From positions 1 to 7,901 of the forward strand of contig JAGWMH010000076.1 of assembly GCA_028871775.1 (NCBI GenBank): a stretch of DNA of 7,901 nt, given 5' to 3'. The stretch comes from Betaproteobacteria bacterium. Lineage in GTDB: Bacteria > Pseudomonadota > Gammaproteobacteria > Burkholderiales > Gallionellaceae. How positions within the stretch are numbered: position 1 is the stretch's first letter; each line of letters begins with the position of its first letter. The notes beneath the pieces are model-generated. The model made no database searches, was not told the origin of the DNA, and was given only the letters and a program-made list of their open reading frames with translations. A program made the translations under genes and the position numbers. Below are positions 1-7,901 of the stretch, in pieces.

Positions 1-1
1 T

Positions 2-595
2 CTGGTCGAGTTCATCGATGGCCAAGTCAAAGGCATCTTCCACGGTGATCGGCATAAATTTGTGGCCCCGGCAGCGCTGACCGTTTTCGTATGGGTGCTC
101 GCCATGAATGCGATGGACTTCCTGCCAGCCGATATCATGGCGTGGATATTTCATCATATATTTGGCCAAGAGCATTTCCGCCCAGTCCCCACCGCTGACA
201 TCAATGCAACATTCGCTCTTGCGCTATCGGTGTGGTTGTTGATGATCTTCTTTAGCATCAAGGTCAAAGGGCTGGGTGGCTGGATACATGAATTGTTCTG
301 TGCGCCGTTCGGTGCCAATCCGTTGGTTTGGCCATTCAACTTCCTGTTCAATCTGGTCGAATATGTCTCCAAGCCGCTGTCCCACTCGATGCGCTTGTTC
401 GGCAACATGTACGCTGGCGAAGTCATCTTTCTGCTGATCGGGATGTGGGCTGCGACTGGCTTTTCCGGAACAATCTTTGGAGCGTTGCTCGGTGGGGTCT
501 GGGCGATATTCCATATCCTGATCGTGGTGCTGCAGGCGTACATCTTCATGATGCTGATGGTCGCTTACATCGCGATGGCGCACGAAAGCCACTAA
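2..595 (+). CDS. atpB: F-type ATP synthase subunit a (AtpB), 5'-truncated by window edge
   Basis: Subunit a is the membrane stator protein of Fo that carries the two proton half-channels against the c-ring. An open frame runs from base 2 ([20 protein letters not shown]...) to TAA at 593-595. The 197 visible residues are roughly the C-terminal two thirds of the family's usual length, and the true start lies before the window. The hallmark block [10 protein letters not shown] is present. Its Arg (codon 392-394) corresponds to E. coli aArg210, the essential residue facing the c-ring carboxylate. The Glu nine residues later (codon 419-421) matches aGlu219, and the His in AIFHILI (codon 512-514) matches aHis245. 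The loop between Glu and His is about 5 residues longer than in E. coli. Several hydrophobic membrane helices are evident. This is the first visible gene of the atp operon, with atpE following after 54 nt. An internal GTG at 62 is in frame but lies inside conserved family sequence, so it is not the start. Confidence 0.97.
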   Translation: MVEFIDGQVKGIFHGDRHKFVAPAALTVFVWVLAMNAMDFLPADIMAWIFHHIFGQEHFRPVPTADINATFALALSVWLLMIFFSIKVKGLGGWIHELFCAPFGANPLVWPFNFLFNLVEYVSKPLSHSMRLFGNMYAGEVIFLLIGMWAATGFSGTIFGALLGGVWAIFHILIVVLQAYIFMMLMVAYIAMAHESH

Positions 596-925
<330 letters not shown>

Positions 926-966
926 TTGACTATTGCAGGCAGCAAAATCCAGCGTAAGGGATCGAA

Positions 967-1437
967 ATGAACATTAACCTGACACTGTTCTCGCAGGCGC
1001 TGACGTTCGCCATCTTGATATGGTTCACCGTGAAGTTCGTCTGGCCGCCTTTGTTGGCGGCGATGGAGTCGCGCCAAAAGACTATCGCTGATGGCCTGGC
1101 CGATGCGGAGCGCGCCAAGCACGACTTGGAGATGGCTGCTAAACGCTCTGCCGATATTTTGCGGGAAGCAAAAGAAAAGGCTGGCGAGATTGTGGCAAGC
1201 GGTGAGAAGCGTGGCAGCGAGATTGTCGAACAGGCGAAGGCGCAAGCCAAAGTCGAGGGAGACCGCATCATCGCTGGCGCAAAAGCCGAGATCGATCAAG
1301 AAGTATTTCGCGCCAGGGAGCAGTTACGTACCCATGTGTCGGCAATCGCGCTGGCTGGGGCGGGCAAGATTCTTGGTCGTGAAATCGACGCCAAGGCACA
1401 CAACGACCTGCTCGATAAACTGGTTGCTGAACTCTAA
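967..1437 (+). CDS. atpF: F-type ATP synthase subunit b (AtpF), peripheral stalk
   Basis: Subunit b (156 aa, the same length as E. coli b) forms the homodimeric peripheral stalk that holds F1 against the rotating ring. Residues about 4-30 ([17 protein letters not shown]..., then KFVWPPL) are the single N-terminal membrane helix with the conserved VWPPL exit. Residues about 35-125 are a charged, Ala/Lys/Glu-rich coiled coil used for dimerisation. The C-terminus ([12 protein letters not shown]...LLDKLVAEL) is the conserved region that binds delta and F1. The ATG has a Shine-Dalgarno TAAGGGA at 955-961, 5 nt upstream, and the gap to atpE is 41 nt. atpH follows after only 5 nt. I see nothing unusual in the protein. 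Confidence 0.97.
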   Translation: MNINLTLFSQALTFAILIWFTVKFVWPPLLAAMESRQKTIADGLADAERAKHDLEMAAKRSADILREAKEKAGEIVASGEKRGSEIVEQAKAQAKVEGDRIIAGAKAEIDQEVFRAREQLRTHVSAIALAGAGKILGREIDAKAHNDLLDKLVAEL

Positions 1438-1442
1438 ACGCC

Positions 1443-1976
1443 ATGTCTGAAGCCATTACCATTGCTCGACCCTATGCTCAGGCAGCATTCGAAGAGGCGC
1501 AAGAACTGTCCGATCTGAAAGGTTGGTCCGAGGTGTTGCAGTCGCTCTCCGAGGCGGTCAGCTATTCGGAGATTCGTACCGTGATCAGCAGCCCGCGCGT
1601 TGAGAAAGCGCAGCTCGCCGGTTTGCTGGGCGATATGTTGGGTGGTCGGGCCAAGCCACAACAGATGAATTTCATCCGGGTGCTGGTCGAGAACCAGCGC
1701 CTGTTGCTGTTGCCGGAGATTGCCGTTATCTTCGAGACGCTGAAGTCTGAATCGGAAAAGACCGTGGATGTAGCAGTGGATTCGGCATTCGAGCTGTCCG
1801 CCGCCCAACAGGAAAAGATCGCCAGCTTGCTGAAGAAGCGCATGGGTCGTGAGATCAAGCTGGTATGTCAAGTCAACAAGGAACTGCTGGGTGGCGTGGT
1901 AATCCGTGCCGGAGACAAGGTTATCGACGGCTCCGCACGCACCCGGCTCGGCGAAATGGCGAACGTACTTGCCTGA
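1443..1976 (+). CDS. atpH: F-type ATP synthase subunit delta (AtpH)
   Basis: Delta (177 aa, equal to E. coli delta) sits on top of F1 and links the alpha3beta3 hexamer to the peripheral stalk. The N-terminal helical domain begins with the typical ITIARPYAQAAFEEA (residues 5-19). A second conserved region, NFIRVLVENQRL (about 76-87), is recognisable. The C-terminal domain carries LLGGVVIRAGDKVIDGS (about 149-165), the family signature. The gap to atpF is 5 nt (1438-1442) and I see no purine-rich Shine-Dalgarno before the ATG, so translation is probably coupled to termination on atpF. The start fits the E. coli N-terminus (MSEFITVARPYA). It ends with TGA at 1974-1976, 30 nt before atpA. Confidence 0.97.
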   Translation: MSEAITIARPYAQAAFEEAQELSDLKGWSEVLQSLSEAVSYSEIRTVISSPRVEKAQLAGLLGDMLGGRAKPQQMNFIRVLVENQRLLLLPEIAVIFETLKSESEKTVDVAVDSAFELSAAQQEKIASLLKKRMGREIKLVCQVNKELLGGVVIRAGDKVIDGSARTRLGEMANVLA

Positions 1977-2006
1977 TAAAGATTTATCAAGAATAAGGAA
2001 ACCCAG

Positions 2007-3548
2007 ATGAAGCTCAACCCTTCTGAAATTGGCAATTTGATCCGTAGCCGAATCGAGAATTTTGAAACGTTAACGCAGGAGCGCACCGAAGGTACGGTAG
2101 TCAGCGTAACCGACGGTATTGTGCGTGTTCATGGCCTGTCTGACGTGATGCAGGGTGAGATGCTGGAGTTCCCCGGCAACACCTTTGGCCTGGCGCTCAA
2201 CTTGGAGCGTGATTCCGTCGGCGCGGTGGTGCTTGGCGAATATGAACACATAACCGAGGGAGACACGGTCAAGTGTACCGGACGCATTCTGGAAGTACCG
2301 GTTGGCCCGGACTTGTGCGGCCGCGTGGTGAACGCGCTGGGCCAGCCGATTGACGGCAAGGGGCCGGTCAACGCCAAGATGACCGACAAGATTGAAAAAG
2401 TGGCACCGGGCGTGATCGCGCGCAAGTCGGTTGACCAACCGGTACAAACCGGCTTGAAGTCGATCGACTCGATGGTGCCGATCGGTCGCGGGCAGCGCGA
2501 ATTGATCATTGGCGACCGTCAGACCGGCAAGACAGCCGTGGCGGTGGATGCCATCATCAACCAGAAGGGTCAGAACATGACCTGCGTGTATGTGGCGATC
2601 GGTCAGAAAGCTTCGACCATCGCCAACGTGGTGCGCAAGCTGGAAGAGCACGGCGCGCTGGGGTACACCATCGTGGTTGCCGCATCTGCCTCCGATTCCG
2701 CCGCGATGCAGTTCCTGGCGCCATATGCCGGCTGTACCATGGGCGAATATTTCCGCGATCGCGGCCAGGACGCACTGATTGTTTACGACGACCTGACCAA
2801 ACAAGCCTGGGCATACCGTCAAATCTCCCTGCTGCTGCGCCGCCCGCCAGGCCGCGAGGCCTATCCTGGCGACGTATTCTATCTGCACTCCCGCCTGCTG
2901 GAACGTGCAGCGCGCGTGAATGCCGACTATGTGGAAGCGTTCACCAAGGGCGAAGTCAAGGGCAAGACTGGTTCGCTGACTGCACTGCCGATTATTGAGA
3001 CGCAAGCGGGCGACGTATCCGCCTTCGTGCCGACCAACGTGATTTCCATCACCGATGGCCAAATCTTCCTGGAAACCGATTTATTCAACGCCGGTATCCG
3101 CCCCGCGATCAACGCCGGCGTTTCAGTGTCCCGCGTGGGTGGAGCAGCACAAACCAAGGTGATCAAGAAGCTTGGCGGCGGCGTGCGTCTGGCATTGGCG
3201 CAGTACCGTGAACTGGCCGCGTTCGCGCAGTTTGCTTCGGATCTGGATGAAGCCACCCGTAAGCAGCTGGAACGCGGACGCATGGTTACTGAGCTGATGA
3301 AGCAGCTGCAATATGCGCCTCTGTCGGTCGCTGCAATGGCAGTCACGCTGTTTGCCGTTAACAAAGGTTATTTCGACGATGTGCCGGTCGCCAAGGCGCT
3401 GGCGTTTGAGTCGGCACTGCACGCGTACCTGAAATCCAGCAACAAGAGCTTGATGGACGCGATTGAGTCCAGCAAGGATCTGAATGCTGACAACGAAAAA
3501 CTGTTGATCGCAGTAATTGAGAAATTTAAGGCAACGGCTGTTTATTGA
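2007..3548 (+). CDS. atpA: F-type ATP synthase subunit alpha (AtpA)
   Basis: Alpha (513 aa, exactly the E. coli length) is the non-catalytic nucleotide-binding subunit of the F1 hexamer. In order: an N-terminal helix that contacts delta, a beta-barrel domain (about 25-95), the nucleotide-binding domain (about 96-375) and a helical C-terminal bundle. The Walker A loop GDRQTGKT is at residues 169-176 (codons 2511-2534). The family signature [17 protein letters not shown] is present, with Arg376 (codon 3132-3134), the arginine that reaches into the neighbouring beta catalytic site. The start is supported by AAGGA at 1995-1999, a few nt before ATG, and by the [13 protein letters not shown]-terminus. 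The gene follows atpH by 30 nt and precedes atpG by 73 nt, the longest internal gap of the operon. No anomalies seen. Confidence 0.98.
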   Translation: MKLNPSEIGNLIRSRIENFETLTQERTEGTVVSVTDGIVRVHGLSDVMQGEMLEFPGNTFGLALNLERDSVGAVVLGEYEHITEGDTVKCTGRILEVPVGPDLCGRVVNALGQPIDGKGPVNAKMTDKIEKVAPGVIARKSVDQPVQTGLKSIDSMVPIGRGQRELIIGDRQTGKTAVAVDAIINQKGQNMTCVYVAIGQKASTIANVVRKLEEHGALGYTIVVAASASDSAAMQFLAPYAGCTMGEYFRDRGQDALIVYDDLTKQAWAYRQISLLLRRPPGREAYPGDVFYLHSRLLERAARVNADYVEAFTKGEVKGKTGSLTALPIIETQAGDVSAFVPTNVISITDGQIFLETDLFNAGIRPAINAGVSVSRVGGAAQTKVIKKLGGGVRLALAQYRELAAFAQFASDLDEATRKQLERGRMVTELMKQLQYAPLSVAAMAVTLFAVNKGYFDDVPVAKALAFESALHAYLKSSNKSLMDAIESSKDLNADNEKLLIAVIEKFKATAVY

Positions 3549-3560
3549 TAAAACAACTAG

Positions 3561-3602
3561 CCATCCCACTAAGCAACCCCAAATCGGTTGCCAAGTGGTT
3601 GG
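3561..3602 (+). promoter_or_regulatory. Predicted RNA hairpin in the atpA-atpG intergenic gap
   Basis: Inside the 73-nt gap a strong inverted repeat is readable: GCAACC (3573-3578) pairs with GGTTGC (3586-3591) across a 7-nt loop, and CCACT (3566-3570) pairs with AGTGG (3594-3598) below a 2x2 internal loop (AA/CA). CCA (3561-3563) and TGG (3600-3602) can extend the base. There is no T-run after it, so it is not a classical intrinsic terminator. It ends just before the atpG ribosome-binding region (TAAGG at 3606-3610, GGGGGGA at 3612-3618). It could stabilise or mark a processing site in the mRNA, or tune atpG translation. The function is inferred from structure and position only. Confidence 0.45.
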
Positions 3603-3621
3603 TTATAAGGCGGGGGGATAA

Positions 3622-4497
3622 ATGGCTGGCAGTAAGGAAATCCGCGCAAAAATCAAGAGTGTGGAAAACACACGCAAGATCACGCGCGCCATGGAAATGG
3701 TCGCCGCAGCCAAAATGCGTAAAGCACAGGAACGTATGCGTGCGTCGCGCCCCTATACCGAAAAAATTCGCAATGTCGCGGCGCGCCTTTCGCGCGCCAA
3801 CCCTGAATACGAACACTCATTCTTGGGCAAACGCGAAAATATCGAAAACGTTGGGCTGATTGTGGTTACTTCCGACAAGGGATTGTGTGGCGGTTTGAAT
3901 ACCAACATCCTGCGCCTTGCGGTAAGCCTCATGAAGACTTGGGAAGACGAAGGTAAAAGTATCGTGGTTTGCCCGATCGGCAACAAGGGATTGGGTTTCA
4001 TGTCGCGTATCGGCGCCAAGGTCAAATCCAACCTGACCGGGTTGGGCGATACGCCGCACATCGAAAAGTTGATCGGTGCCGTGAAGGTTATGCTGGATGC
4101 CTATGCCGCAGGAGAAATCGATGCCATCTACCTGAGCTATAGCCACTTCGTCAATACCATGAAGCAAGAACCGCGTGTAGAGCAATTGCTGCCGCTGAGC
4201 GATGAGCAATTGGGGGATGTCAAGGGTAGTTGGGGTAACTGGGACTATATCTACGAGCCGGAGGCCAAGCAGGTGATCGATGATTTGCTGGTGCGCTACA
4301 TCGAGTCGCTGGTTTACCAGGCTGTCGTGGAAAACATGGCTTCCGAACAAAGCGCACGGATGGTGGCGATGAAGGCCGCTTCGGACAACGCAAAGAGCGT
4401 AATCGGCGAACTCAAACTGGTATACAACAAGGCGCGCCAAGCGGCCATTACTCGCGAAATTTCGGAGATCGTCAGCGGCGCCGCAGCGGTTGGTTAA
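3622..4497 (+). CDS. atpG: F-type ATP synthase subunit gamma (AtpG), central rotor shaft
   Basis: Gamma (291 aa; E. coli 287) is the central shaft whose rotation drives conformational change in the beta subunits. The N-terminal helix [20 protein letters not shown] with [17 protein letters not shown] (residues 1 to about 36) and the C-terminal helix ([21 protein letters not shown], then [24 protein letters not shown]) form the coiled coil inside the hexamer. The middle Rossmann-like domain contains the conserved [11 protein letters not shown] (about 83-93) and, further on, INTM/VNTM-type and LLPL segments. The start matches the family N-terminus, and a G-rich Shine-Dalgarno (GGGGGGA, 3612-3618) lies 3 nt before the ATG, with TAAGG a little further up. 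The next gene, atpD, begins 47 nt after the stop. No broken motifs seen. Confidence 0.97.
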   Translation: MAGSKEIRAKIKSVENTRKITRAMEMVAAAKMRKAQERMRASRPYTEKIRNVAARLSRANPEYEHSFLGKRENIENVGLIVVTSDKGLCGGLNTNILRLAVSLMKTWEDEGKSIVVCPIGNKGLGFMSRIGAKVKSNLTGLGDTPHIEKLIGAVKVMLDAYAAGEIDAIYLSYSHFVNTMKQEPRVEQLLPLSDEQLGDVKGSWGNWDYIYEPEAKQVIDDLLVRYIESLVYQAVVENMASEQSARMVAMKAASDNAKSVIGELKLVYNKARQAAITREISEIVSGAAAVG

Positions 4498-4523
4498 TGC
4501 GTGGTAGCGGGTTACAGAATTAA

Positions 4524-5966
<1,443 letters not shown>

Positions 5967-5977
5967 GAGGGAAGCCC

Positions 5978-6454
5978 ATGGTAATGACTGAAAGTGTTGA
6001 TGCGGTTAGCGCGAGAGAAGCCCTCTTCCCAGGGACAGTGCATGTCGATGTGGTCAGCGCGGAAGAAGCGCTCTTCTCAGGGCTGGCAGAAATGGTAGTG
6101 GTTCCCGGGGAAATGGGCGAATTGGGCATCTACCCGCGCCACACTCCGCTGATGACGCGTATCAAACCGGGCTCGGTCAGGATCAAACGGCCGGATCAGG
6201 AGCAGGAAGTGCTCATCTATGTTTCAGGCGGCATGCTTGAAGTGCAGCCCAGCGTGGTGACCATCCTGGCCGACACCGCAATACGCGGTGCCGATCTGGA
6301 CGAGTCGCGTGCGCTGGAAGCAAAGCGGGCAGCGGAAGAAGCGATTAAGAATCGCACCTCTGTCATTGATTATGCCCAAGCCCAGGCAGAATTGATAGAA
6401 GCGATTGCGCAACTGCGCGCGATACAACAACTGCGCAAACAAGCGGGACATTAA
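5978..6454 (+). CDS. atpC: F-type ATP synthase subunit epsilon (AtpC) with duplicated N-terminal segment
   Basis: Epsilon is the rotor subunit at the foot of gamma that contacts the c-ring and can inhibit ATP hydrolysis. The N-terminal beta-sandwich is recognisable ([19 protein letters not shown] at about 47-65, [10 protein letters not shown] at about 82-91, LADTAIRG at about 97-104). It is followed by the two-helix C-terminal domain, which has LDESRA at 107-112, matching the LDxxRA ATP-binding motif known in some epsilon subunits. The protein is 158 aa, whereas the family is usually about 138-142. The excess is one 16-residue in-frame repeat: residues 4-19 ([16 protein letters not shown]) resemble residues 20-35 ([16 protein letters not shown]) at 11 of 16 positions. 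The ATG at 5978 has GAGGG (5967-5971) 6 nt upstream, and its MVMT fits the MAMT start of E. coli epsilon, so the extension is not a mis-called start. A GTG at 6038 would give a normal-length product but has AGGGA only 2 nt before it. Confidence 0.96.
   Translation: MVMTESVDAVSAREALFPGTVHVDVVSAEEALFSGLAEMVVVPGEMGELGIYPRHTPLMTRIKPGSVRIKRPDQEQEVLIYVSGGMLEVQPSVVTILADTAIRGADLDESRALEAKRAAEEAIKNRTSVIDYAQAQAELIEAIAQLRAIQQLRKQAGH
5987..6082 (+). repeat. 48-bp in-frame tandem duplication inside atpC
   Basis: Two direct copies with a 48-bp period lie head to tail: 5987-6034 and 6035-6082. By hand alignment they match at 36 of 48 bases, and 32 of 39 in the core (5996-6034 against 6044-6082). Differences fall mainly at third positions in the core, as expected for a duplication that has diverged under coding constraint. 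The second copy matches the normal family sequence better ([14 protein letters not shown]), so the first copy is the extra one or the freer to drift. Alternatively, two independent pieces converged, which the nucleotide similarity makes unlikely. Confidence 0.85.
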
Positions 6455-6475
6455 ACTCAGGCAGCAAACACAAGG

Positions 6476-6500
6476 AAAGCAGCTACGGCTGCTTTTTTTT
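6476..6500 (+). terminator. Rho-independent terminator of the atp operon, possibly bidirectional
   Basis: A perfect 8-bp stem AAAGCAGC (6476-6483) / GCTGCTTT (6488-6495) encloses the loop TACG, closed by a C-G pair, which is the very stable C(UNCG)G tetraloop type. An unbroken T-run extends from 6493 to 6500. It begins 21 nt after the atpC stop and lies in the 67-nt gap between the convergent atpC and pepP. Read on the - strand the stem is the same, but the tail is only TTTCCTTG, so termination of pepP transcription is plausible but weaker. Confidence 0.9.
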
Positions 6501-6521
6501 ATGGGCAGAGGACTAAGTGGC

Positions 6522-7832
6522 TCAACACGAACCGGGATGCATGAGCTCTTCAATTGCCGCCACGGTTTTCGGTGCGGCTTTGGTCAGCACCTCGCAGCCC
6601 TGTGCGGTGACGACCACATCGTCCTCGATGCGGATGCCGATGTTCCAGAAGGCCTGCGGCACATCGTCGGCGGGGCGGATGTAGCAGCCGGGCTCGACGG
6701 TCAGCGTCATGCCGGGCTGCAGCACGCGCCAAGCGCCGTCCTGCTTGTAGGCGCCCACATCGTGCACGTCCATGCCGAGCCAGTGGCCGGTGCGGTGCAT
6801 GTAGAAGCGCTGGTAGCCCTCGCTTTCCAGCACGGCATCCAGGCTGCCGCTGCATAGCTTGAAATCCAGCAGCCCCTGTGCGATCACGCGCAGCGCGGCG
6901 TCATGCGGCTCGTTCCAGCGCACCCCGGGCCGCACCGCCCCGATGGCGGCGGCCTGCGCCGCCAGCACCATTTCATACACGTCCTTCTGCGCGGCGCTGA
7001 ACTTGCCGTTTACCGGGAAGGTGCGCGTGATGTCGGCGGCATAGCCATCCACCTCGCAGCCCGCGTCGATCAGCAGCAGGTCGCCCTCCTTCAGCACGGC
7101 GCTGTTGCCGACATAGTGCAGCACGCAGGCGTTGGCGCCGCCCGCGACGATGGGGGGATAGGCCGGTGCTTGCGCGCCGCAGCGGCGGAACTCGTGCAGC
7201 AGCTCGGCCTCGATTTCGTATTCCATCCTGCCGGGGCGCGTGGCGCGCATGGCGCGGCGGTGCGCGGCGATGGAGATGGCGGCGGCGCGGCGCATGGCGG
7301 CAAGCTCTTCGCCATCCTTAAGCAGGCGCATCTCGTCCAGCAGCATGCGCACGTCGTGCATCTCGTTCGGCGCGGTGATGCCGCTGCGTGACTGCGCCTG
7401 CACTTTGGCGCGCAACGCGAGGATGCGGTCGTCCCATGCGGCGTGTGCGCCGAGCGGATGGAACAGCGCGGGCTGGTTGCCCATCAGCTCGGTGAGCCTG
7501 TCGTCGAGTTGCGCGATGGGGAAGGCCGCATCGAAACCGAACGCTGCTTTTGCCGCATCGGGGCCGTGGCGGTAGCCATCCCAGATCTCGCGTTCCGGGT
7601 TCTTCTCGCGGCAGAACAGGATGGATTGCGGTGCAGGGCCCGCGACCAGCACCAGCACCGCCTCCGGCTCGTCAAAGCCGGTGAGGTAATAGAAGTGGCT
7701 GTCGTAGCGGTAGGGGTAGTGCGCATCGCCGTTGCGCACCGCTTCCGGCGCGGTGGGGATGACGGCGATGCCGCGCCGCATCAGGCTGATGAGGCGGGCG
7801 CGGCGGCTGGCACAGGTTGCAGGTTCAGGCAT
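6522..7832 (-). CDS. pepP: Xaa-Pro aminopeptidase (aminopeptidase P, PepP), M24B family
   Basis: PepP is a cytoplasmic dinuclear-metal (usually Mn2+) peptidase that removes an N-terminal residue preceding proline. The 436-aa product is close to the E. coli length (about 440). The N-terminal aminopeptidase-P domain (about 10-150; ends of conserved segments HYPYRYDSHFYYLTGFDEPE and REIWDGYRHGP) precedes the pita-bread catalytic domain (about 175-425). All five metal ligands are visible: Asp256 (LLIDAG), Asp267 (AADITRTFP), His350 (GHWLGMDVHD), Glu380 (LTVEPG) and Glu403 (GIRIEDD). Their spacing is nearly that of E. coli 260/271/354/383/406. The helper histidines His346 and His357 are also present. 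The ATG at 7832-7830 overlaps the stop of the upstream gene by 8 nt, has no clear Shine-Dalgarno and is preceded by a hairpin, so translation is probably coupled. The gene is convergent to atpC. Its G+C (about 63-75% in sampled lines) is higher than that of the atp genes. Plus-strand open frames opposite it are shadows. Confidence 0.97.
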   Translation of the reverse strand: MPEPATCASRRARLISLMRRGIAVIPTAPEAVRNGDAHYPYRYDSHFYYLTGFDEPEAVLVLVAGPAPQSILFCREKNPEREIWDGYRHGPDAAKAAFGFDAAFPIAQLDDRLTELMGNQPALFHPLGAHAAWDDRILALRAKVQAQSRSGITAPNEMHDVRMLLDEMRLLKDGEELAAMRRAAAISIAAHRRAMRATRPGRMEYEIEAELLHEFRRCGAQAPAYPPIVAGGANACVLHYVGNSAVLKEGDLLLIDAGCEVDGYAADITRTFPVNGKFSAAQKDVYEMVLAAQAAAIGAVRPGVRWNEPHDAALRVIAQGLLDFKLCSGSLDAVLESEGYQRFYMHRTGHWLGMDVHDVGAYKQDGAWRVLQPGMTLTVEPGCYIRPADDVPQAFWNIGIRIEDDVVVTAQGCEVLTKAAPKTVAAIEELMHPGSC

Positions 7833-7901
7833 AACCGCGATTGTGCGTTGCGCGCAATCGCTTGTCGAGTTCTTCCAGCCGCTGCGGCGTGCCGATATCC
7901 A
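7825..7901 (-). CDS. C-terminal end of a probable sugar-phosphate nucleotidyltransferase (MurU-like), truncated by window edge
   Basis: The - strand frame entering from the right edge encodes 24 residues, DIGTPQRLEELDKRL followed by RATHNRGYA, and stops with TGA at 7827-7825. The (V)DIGTPxRLxELD ending is typical of the C-terminus of sugar nucleotidyltransferases such as MurU (N-acetylmuramate-1-phosphate uridylyltransferase, cell-wall recycling) or mannose/glucose-1-phosphate nucleotidyltransferases. In many beta- and gammaproteobacteria a murU-type gene lies close to pepP, which favours that assignment, but the catalytic N-terminal part is outside the window. The stop overlaps the pepP start (ATGCCTGA), so the two genes are almost certainly co-transcribed. 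Confidence 0.6.
   Translation of the reverse strand, partial: DIGTPQRLEELDKRLRATHNRGYA
7837..7861 (-). promoter_or_regulatory. Predicted RNA hairpin just upstream of the pepP start codon
   Basis: Read on the - strand, GCGATTG (7861-7855) pairs perfectly with CAATCGC (7843-7837). Inside, after a C/A mismatch, three more pairs (GCG with CGC) close a CAA loop. The hairpin ends 4 nt before the pepP ATG and lies in the last codons of the upstream gene. No Shine-Dalgarno is visible in this interval. A ribosome finishing the upstream gene would melt the stem and could restart at the overlapping ATG. The regulatory role is inferred; the stem could also be a by-product of the coding sequence. Confidence 0.4.

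Noticed and set aside
936..946. Exact 11-base repeat CAGGCAGCAAA in the atpE-atpF gap and again at 6458-6468 after atpC
   Set aside because: Several 11-base matches are expected by chance in a window of this size, and there is no symmetry or further similarity around them.
3545..3859. Open frame with TTG start overlapping the atpA end and the start of atpG
   Set aside because: It runs in another frame through the atpG N-terminus, is rich in Arg/Lys/Trp, has no recognisable family features, and atpG itself is certain.
6903..7391. Plus-strand open frames opposite pepP (also 6405-6857 and 7240-7575)
   Set aside because: High-GC antisense shadows of pepP with His/Ala/Gly- or Ser/Arg-rich translations. 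The pepP metal ligands and length are complete.

Overview
The window is a housekeeping region: one almost complete F-type H+-ATP synthase operon on the + strand, followed by a convergent pair of genes on the - strand. The gene families, the ATP synthase protein sequences (for example the c-subunit GACIGI-type helix 1 and the C-terminal FAFANPLL) and the amgK/murU-pepP type neighbourhood suggest a betaproteobacterium, possibly in the Nitrosomonadales/Gallionellaceae area. That placement rests on remembered family sequences, not on a search.

Layout. Bases 2-595 hold the 3' two thirds of atpB (subunit a, cut by the window edge). Then come atpE (c), atpF (b), atpH (delta), atpA (alpha), atpG (gamma), atpD (beta) and atpC (epsilon), ending at 6454. 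This is the canonical bacterial order B-E-F-H-A-G-D-C. The genes are closely spaced (5 to 73 nt), nearly all with their own Shine-Dalgarno sequence, and fit one polycistronic mRNA. A hairpin with a UACG loop and a T-run ends the operon at 6476-6500. On the - strand, pepP (Xaa-Pro aminopeptidase) fills 6522-7832. It overlaps by 8 nt the end of an upstream sugar-nucleotidyltransferase-like gene, of which only the last 24 codons are present.

How it works together. Subunits a, b and c form the membrane Fo motor. Alpha, beta, gamma, delta and epsilon form F1, which makes ATP from the proton gradient. The catalytic and proton-path residues checked are intact: a Arg/Glu/His, c Asp67, alpha and beta P-loops, beta Glu187/Arg188, alpha Arg376.

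I found no new biological system. The observations worth a second look are small. (1) A 16-codon in-frame tandem duplication at the start of atpC gives epsilon an unusual N-terminal extension. (2) The c subunit has a Cys-Cys-Ser in place of the usual Gly-Gly-Lys in helix 1, and a proline next to the proton-binding Asp that is shifted by one position relative to E. coli. (3) RNA hairpins lie in the atpA-atpG gap and just before the pepP start. (4) GC content rises sharply at the boundary between the atp operon and pepP.
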